DNA of 7,563 nt from Ignavibacteriaceae bacterium (lineage in GTDB: Bacteria > Bacteroidota > Ignavibacteria > Ignavibacteriales > Ignavibacteriaceae): contig JANWIS010000169.1 of the NCBI GenBank assembly GCA_025449775.1, positions 1 to 7,563 of the forward strand, in the 5' to 3' direction. The notes below the pieces were generated by a model that was not told where the DNA came from, made no database searches, and saw nothing but the letters and a program-made list of their open reading frames with translations. How positions within the stretch are numbered: position 1 is the stretch's first letter; every line of letters starts with the position of its first letter. Positions 4,135-7,563 of the stretch are shown here, in pieces. The position numbers were made by a program, and so were the translations under genes.

Positions 4135-5556
4135 ATGTTTTTCGAACGCATTTATGAAAGAGGATTAGCACAGGCAAGTTATTTAATCGGCTGCCAGGCA
4201 ACAGGGGAAGCGATTGTCATCGATCCTAAAAGAGATATTGATGCTTATCTTGAATTAGCAAAAAGAGAACGCCTCAGGATAACACACATCACTGAAACAC
4301 ATATCCACGCAGATTATTTAAGCGGCTCATTGGAATTAGCTAATGCGACGAACGCAAAAGTTTTTTTATCGGATGAAGGCGGAAGTGAATGGAAATATCA
4401 GTTTGAGCATATTGGATTAAAAGATGGTGATATAATTACAGTTGGAAATATTAAATTGAAAGTAGTTCATACACCCGGTCACACTCCTGAACATATTTCA
4501 TTTATACTTACCGATACTCCTGCAAGTCCTGAGCCGGTTATGATATTCACAGGTGATTTTGTTTTTGTCGGTGATGTTGGAAGACCGGATTTACTCGAGA
4601 AGGCTGCCGGAATTGAAGGCTCGATGATTGATAGTGCAAAACAATTGTTCGGCTCGCTTAAAAAGTTTAAATCATTGCCCGATCATTTACAGGTTTGGCC
4701 CGGACACGGAGCCGGTTCTGCATGCGGAAAATCTCTCGGTGCTGTTCCAAGTTCGACAATAGGTTACGAAAAATTATCCAACTGGATTTTGAAGATTAAT
4801 GATGAGGAAACTTTTGTTCAATCATTGCTCGACGGTCAGCCTGAACCTCCAAAATATTTTTCAATGATGAAGAAGCTGAATAAAGTTGGTCCGAAAATAT
4901 TAGGCAATGTAAAACTTCCTTCAAGATTAAATATTAATCAGATTAAAGAAGCGATTACAAAAAAATATCAGGTAGTTGATGCTCGCGATAAATCAAGTTT
5001 TGCTTTAAAGCATATAAGCGGAAGTCTAAATATTTCAGGTAACAATGCATTCAGCAATTGGGCAGGATGGATACTTGATTATTCAGTCCCGTTAGTTCTT
5101 ATTGCTTCGGATGAAAAGATCGATGCATTAAATAAAGCGCTAATCCGTATCGGGATGGATAATTTAATCGGTTACTATAATGATGTTGACAGCTTGGAAG
5201 AATCTGGAATTTCAATTGGAGCTGTTAATCTTTTGGAAGCAAGTGATCTTGATATTCAAAATTCAAATAACGTATTGATTGATGTCCGAAGTTATACTGA
5301 ATTTGAACTTGGCAAAATTCCCGGAGCAATTAATATTCACACTGGTTATCTTGAAAATAATCTCGACACAATTCCTAAAGACAAAAAAGTAATTGTTTAT
5401 TGTGGAAGCGGTGACAGGTCAGCAATTGCAGCAAGTTTTCTTTTGAAGAACGGTTTTAAAAATGTTCAGAACCTGAACGGTGGAATTAATAAATGGATCC
5501 GTGAAGGATACAAAATTGAAAAACCCGTCAAAGAAGTTCTGGTCAGTTCGCAGTAA
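4135..5556 (+). CDS. CstB-like persulfide dioxygenase-rhodanese fusion (MBL fold)
   Basis: A predicted sulfide-detoxification enzyme of 473 residues with three domains. Residues 1-245 are a metallo-beta-lactamase-fold domain of the ETHE1/persulfide dioxygenase type. Its HxHxD motif is in THIHADYLSGS (H56, H58, D60), with H116 in VHTPGHTPEH, D141 in FTGDFVFVGDVGRPD and H191 in WPGHGAG. Y61 replaces the second-metal His of hydrolases, as fits a mononuclear iron enzyme. Residues about 265-365 are a rhodanese-like domain with no catalytic Cys: LIASDEK stands where the loop should be. Residues about 366-462 are an intact rhodanese with CGSGDRS (C423-S429). This dioxygenase/pseudo-rhodanese/rhodanese order matches Staphylococcus aureus CstB, which oxidises low-molecular-weight persulfides and yields thiosulfate. 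C197 in GSACGKS is near the metal site and may match the extra Cys of CstB. AGGAAG precedes the ATG. Confidence 0.9.
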   Translation: MFFERIYERGLAQASYLIGCQATGEAIVIDPKRDIDAYLELAKRERLRITHITETHIHADYLSGSLELANATNAKVFLSDEGGSEWKYQFEHIGLKDGDIITVGNIKLKVVHTPGHTPEHISFILTDTPASPEPVMIFTGDFVFVGDVGRPDLLEKAAGIEGSMIDSAKQLFGSLKKFKSLPDHLQVWPGHGAGSACGKSLGAVPSSTIGYEKLSNWILKINDEETFVQSLLDGQPEPPKYFSMMKKLNKVGPKILGNVKLPSRLNINQIKEAITKKYQVVDARDKSSFALKHISGSLNISGNNAFSNWAGWILDYSVPLVLIASDEKIDALNKALIRIGMDNLIGYYNDVDSLEESGISIGAVNLLEASDLDIQNSNNVLIDVRSYTEFELGKIPGAINIHTGYLENNLDTIPKDKKVIVYCGSGDRSAIAASFLLKNGFKNVQNLNGGINKWIREGYKIEKPVKEVLVSSQ

Positions 5557-5636
5557 TTTATTGCAGGGATTTTTTAAATCCAGCTTTAATCTGAAATCAC
5601 GATCTGAAAAGTTGAAGTGTATTTAAATCCGGCGAG
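5557..5636. terminator. Convergent intergenic gap with a weak hairpin
   Basis: 80 bases between two genes that run towards each other. GGATTT (5567-5572), a TTT loop and AAATCC (5576-5581) can form a short AT-rich hairpin right after the fusion gene's stop. There is no T-run behind it, so it is a poor intrinsic terminator. I see no better candidate for either gene. Confidence 0.3.
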
Positions 5637-5885
5637 CTAATTGGCCCGGGCTGCAGACACAACTAATTTTCTTCCTTTAAACTCAATTCCGTTAAGAGCT
5701 TTGATAGCACTGTTCGCTTCGCTATCATTTTCCATTTCCACAAATCCGAATCCTCTGGAACGTCCGCTTTCTCTATCCATTACAATTTTAGCAGAAACTA
5801 CGTTGCCGTGTGATTTGAATGTGTCTTTTAAATCGTTGTCGTTAAGTGTCCAGGGAAGATTTCCCACATATAATTTAGTACTCAC
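5637..5885 (-). CDS. Small RRM-domain RNA-binding protein
   Basis: An 82-residue protein made of a single RNA-recognition motif. Such bacterial RRM proteins bind single-stranded RNA and have been linked to cold or stress responses in some groups. RNP2 is LYVGNL (residues 5-10). RNP1 is RGFGFVEM (44-51), whose last position is Met instead of the usual aromatic. Y6, F46 and F48 provide the RNA-stacking aromatics. The C-terminal ALNGIEFKGRKLVVSAA (64-80) completes the fold, and there is almost no tail. The start is GTG (5885), preceded by AGGA with a 9-base gap. An ATG inside the same leader is out of frame and stops at once. It is on the same strand as secF but 198 bases away, and has its own promoter-like sequence. 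Confidence 0.92.
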   Translation of the reverse strand: MSTKLYVGNLPWTLNDNDLKDTFKSHGNVVSAKIVMDRESGRSRGFGFVEMENDSEANSAIKALNGIEFKGRKLVVSAARAN

Positions 5886-5935
5886 TAGCTAGCATCCTTT
5901 ATTTATAATTGAATATTGTTAATTAAAGTTCTGTT

Positions 5936-5966
5936 TTAAAATAGCACTATTTGCATAAATTCCAAA
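5936..5966 (-). promoter_or_regulatory. Predicted promoter of the RRM gene
   Basis: On the minus strand, TTTG (complement of 5963-5966), exactly 19 bases, then TATTTTAA (complement of 5936-5943). Spacing fits the Bacteroidota form and the second element resembles that of mmpA. It would give a leader of about 45 bases ahead of the GTG. Confidence 0.42.
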
Positions 5967-6083
5967 TAAAAGTATTATTAAGAAATATTAATTCAAGGCT
6001 TGAAATAAGGCTGGAGTGAGAAATGACATTTCTACAATCACTGCAAAAATTCTGAAAGAAAGATATCTTGCCCGACACCCTGA
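5967..6083. other. Spacer between secF and the RRM promoter, with two short palindromes
   Basis: No reading frame. TTCAAG-G-CTTGAA (5992-6004) and AGAAATG-A-CATTTCT (6019-6033) are perfect inverted repeats with one central base. They are 14 bases apart and upstream of the RRM promoter. The one-base centres suit protein-binding sites better than RNA hairpins. No clear secF terminator is seen. Confidence 0.35.
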
Positions 6084-7223
6084 TTAGAATTCAACCTTCT
6101 TCTTGTATTTTTCAGCATACTCATAAACCAATGAGCTTGCTACAAATATAGAAGAATAAGTTCCGATAAGAATTCCTGCAAACAGAGTGAAAGCAAAAGC
6201 TCTCAGGACTTCTCCCCCAAAAATTAATAATACTACCAATGTTAAAAGAACAGATCCGCCGGTTAAAATTGTTCTGCTCATTGTCTGGCTCAGACTTGAG
6301 TTTATAATATCGAACAGCGGTCTTGTTTTATGAATTTTTAAATTCTCTCTTATCCTGTCGAATACAACTATTGTATCGTTGATTGAATAACCAATCAATG
6401 TAAGGAATGCAGCAACAATATTAAGATCGATCTCAAGATTTAATCCGGGTATCAAACCGTAAAGTGCAGCGAATAAACCAAGTGTAACCAGTACATTATA
6501 AAAAAGTGCTGCAACTGCACCGAGTGCAAAGATCAGCTTGAACCTGAATCCAATGTAAATAAGTATTGCAATAAGTGAAAAGAATAATGCAAGAACGGCA
6601 TCACGTTTTAGTTCCTCACCAATTTTTGGTCCGACTCTGTCTTCCTTAAGAATCACAAAATGATTATCAGAAATTTTTGCACGTAAATTTTCTTTTATCC
6701 AATCAGCTATTCCGATGCTGATAAGTATTTGTGTGTTTGCCTGATTTTCCGAAACATTGCTTGGTTGAAATCCTGCTTCTAAAAGTGCATCAAAAATTTG
6801 ATTTGCTGTATCAGGATTTGCAAATGAAAAAGTAACAGAATTATATGTTGAATCAACAATCTTTCTCGGAACGCCCGGCAATACTTTTTCAATTTCTGTT
6901 TCTAATCCGGCAATAACTCTTGGATAAATTTCCGGTGGAATTGTCTGGAGATCAGTTCTGATCAAAGCTCCGGTTGCATCTCCGAAAGTTTTTACTTCAA
7001 CAGAGCCTAATCCAATATCGGCCATATAACTTCTGATATTTGAAATATCAATTGGCTTTTCAAACTGAAGAACAATTTCGCTTCCACCGCTGAAGTCTAC
7101 ACCAAAATGAAATCCTCTTAACAGAACACTTATCAAACCTATAAGAAAAAGAATTGCAGAGATTACATATGCAAATTTTCTTCTGCTAAGAAAATCGTAG
7201 TTAAAGTTCTGAAATACTCTCAT
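6084..7223 (-). CDS. secF: Protein translocase subunit SecF
   Basis: Inner-membrane subunit that, with SecD, pairs with SecYEG and uses the proton gradient to pull exported proteins across the membrane. The first membrane helix is at about residues 17-36, followed by the diagnostic GVDFSGGSEI (41-50). A large periplasmic domain runs to about 205. VGPKIGEELKRDAV (197-210) leads into a cluster of five helices (about 208-365). The family motif GYSINDTIVVFDRIREN (278-294) lies in that cluster. The protein ends in a short basic cytoplasmic tail. At 379 residues it is longer than E. coli SecF (about 320); the extra length is in the periplasmic domain (roughly 90-160). The ATG at 7223 is preceded by AAGGAG (7237-7242) with a long 13-base gap. 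It lies 32 bases after secD in an operon. Confidence 0.96.
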   Translation of the reverse strand: MRVFQNFNYDFLSRRKFAYVISAILFLIGLISVLLRGFHFGVDFSGGSEIVLQFEKPIDISNIRSYMADIGLGSVEVKTFGDATGALIRTDLQTIPPEIYPRVIAGLETEIEKVLPGVPRKIVDSTYNSVTFSFANPDTANQIFDALLEAGFQPSNVSENQANTQILISIGIADWIKENLRAKISDNHFVILKEDRVGPKIGEELKRDAVLALFFSLIAILIYIGFRFKLIFALGAVAALFYNVLVTLGLFAALYGLIPGLNLEIDLNIVAAFLTLIGYSINDTIVVFDRIRENLKIHKTRPLFDIINSSLSQTMSRTILTGGSVLLTLVVLLIFGGEVLRAFAFTLFAGILIGTYSSIFVASSLVYEYAEKYKKKVEF

Positions 7224-7236
7224 GTTTAAATAAAAA

Positions 7237-7242
7237 CTCCTT
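7237..7242 (-). promoter_or_regulatory. Ribosome binding site of secF
   Basis: AAGGAG on the minus strand, 13 bases before the ATG at 7223. This is longer than the usual 5-9 bases, but no alternative in-frame start lies closer. Confidence 0.55.
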
Positions 7243-7255
7243 ATTCCTTTTTTAA

Positions 7256-7563
7256 TTATCCAATATCAACAGATAGATTTTTTGAGGTCATCATATCAAA
7301 TATTAATCTTGCAACCACTAAAGCGCTGAACAAACTTGCAACGATTCCAATCATCAATGTAACAGCAAAACCTTTAACGGGTCCGGTTCCAAATTGGAAA
7401 AGAATTAATCCGGTGATGAATGTCGTCAGGTTAGAATCTATAATAGCTGAATTTGCTCGCTTGAATCCGCTGTCTATAGATGCTTTAATTGTTTTTCCTG
7501 TTGCAATTTCTTCCCTGATCCTTTCATAGATTAGCACGTTTGCATCCACTGACATTCCAATCG
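7256..7563 (-). CDS. secD: Protein translocase subunit SecD (C-terminal part only)
   Basis: The last ~102 residues of SecD, partner of SecF. The frame is open to the window edge, so the Met at 7555 (in GMSVDANVLIYERIREE) is internal. That segment is the SecD counterpart of SecF's INDTIVVFDRIREN. It is followed by the amphipathic GKTIKASIDSGFKRANSAIIDSN loop and the last two membrane helices (LTTFITGLILFQFG and GFAVTLMIGIVASLFSALVVARLIF). A short tail ends in LSVDIG. The N-terminal helix and the large periplasmic domains lie outside the window. secD and secF are separate genes with a 32-base gap. Confidence 0.95.
   Translation of the reverse strand, partial: IGMSVDANVLIYERIREEIATGKTIKASIDSGFKRANSAIIDSNLTTFITGLILFQFGTGPVKGFAVTLMIGIVASLFSALVVARLIFDMMTSKNLSVDIG

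Noticed and set aside
5641..5892. 83-residue plus-strand ORF over the RRM gene
   Set aside because: The minus-strand frame has intact RNP1 and RNP2 motifs; the plus frame has none and is its shadow.
7553..7555. ATG as the start of secD
   Set aside because: It falls inside the conserved membrane-helix motif of SecD, and the frame continues past the edge of the window.

Overview
The window is AT-rich bacterial DNA. It probably comes from the Bacteroidota/Chlorobiota/Ignavibacteriota side of the tree, and Ignavibacteria-like is my best guess. The evidence is separate secD and secF genes (Bacteroidia proper usually have a fused SecDF), a small single-RRM RNA-binding protein, and three upstream regions that resemble the Bacteroidota promoter form TTTG-N19/20-TAnnTTTG. 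Some genes do have AGGAG-type ribosome binding sites. The taxon is inferred from gene content, not from a marker gene.

Left part (1-3663), an accessory/defence region. It opens with the 3' part of hsdS, the DNA-recognition subunit of a type I restriction-modification system. Eight bases later comes a RusA-like Holliday-junction endonuclease gene. Next is a type II toxin-antitoxin pair, higB-higA, on the minus strand. Last is a plus-strand pair that I recognise as 'mobile mystery protein' A (HTH regulator) and B (Fic-domain protein). Each module (RusA-like; higBA; mmpAB) is bounded on its right by the broken-off 3' end of the same unidentified gene, whose product ended in ...AQKRQYR. The tails lie at 1384-1410, 2179-2361 and 3592-3663. 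The cargo therefore looks stacked by repeated insertion or recombination at one gene's 3' end. This is the most unusual feature of the window.

Regulation in this part is readable. A 15-bp palindrome sits inside the predicted higB promoter. Three 18-bp direct repeats spaced exactly 33 bp apart lead into the predicted mmpA promoter.

Middle part (3664-5556), sulfur metabolism. A single-domain rhodanese gene is followed, 19 bp later, by a CstB-like fusion. The fusion has a persulfide dioxygenase (metallo-beta-lactamase fold), a rhodanese-like domain without the catalytic Cys, and an active-looking rhodanese. Together they should oxidise and transfer sulfane sulfur from sulfide or persulfide.

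Right part (5637-7563, all minus strand), ordinary housekeeping genes. An RRM RNA-binding protein has its own promoter. Upstream of it are secF and the 3' end of secD, the accessory Sec translocon subunits that use the proton gradient to help export proteins. secD runs off the right edge and hsdS runs off the left edge.
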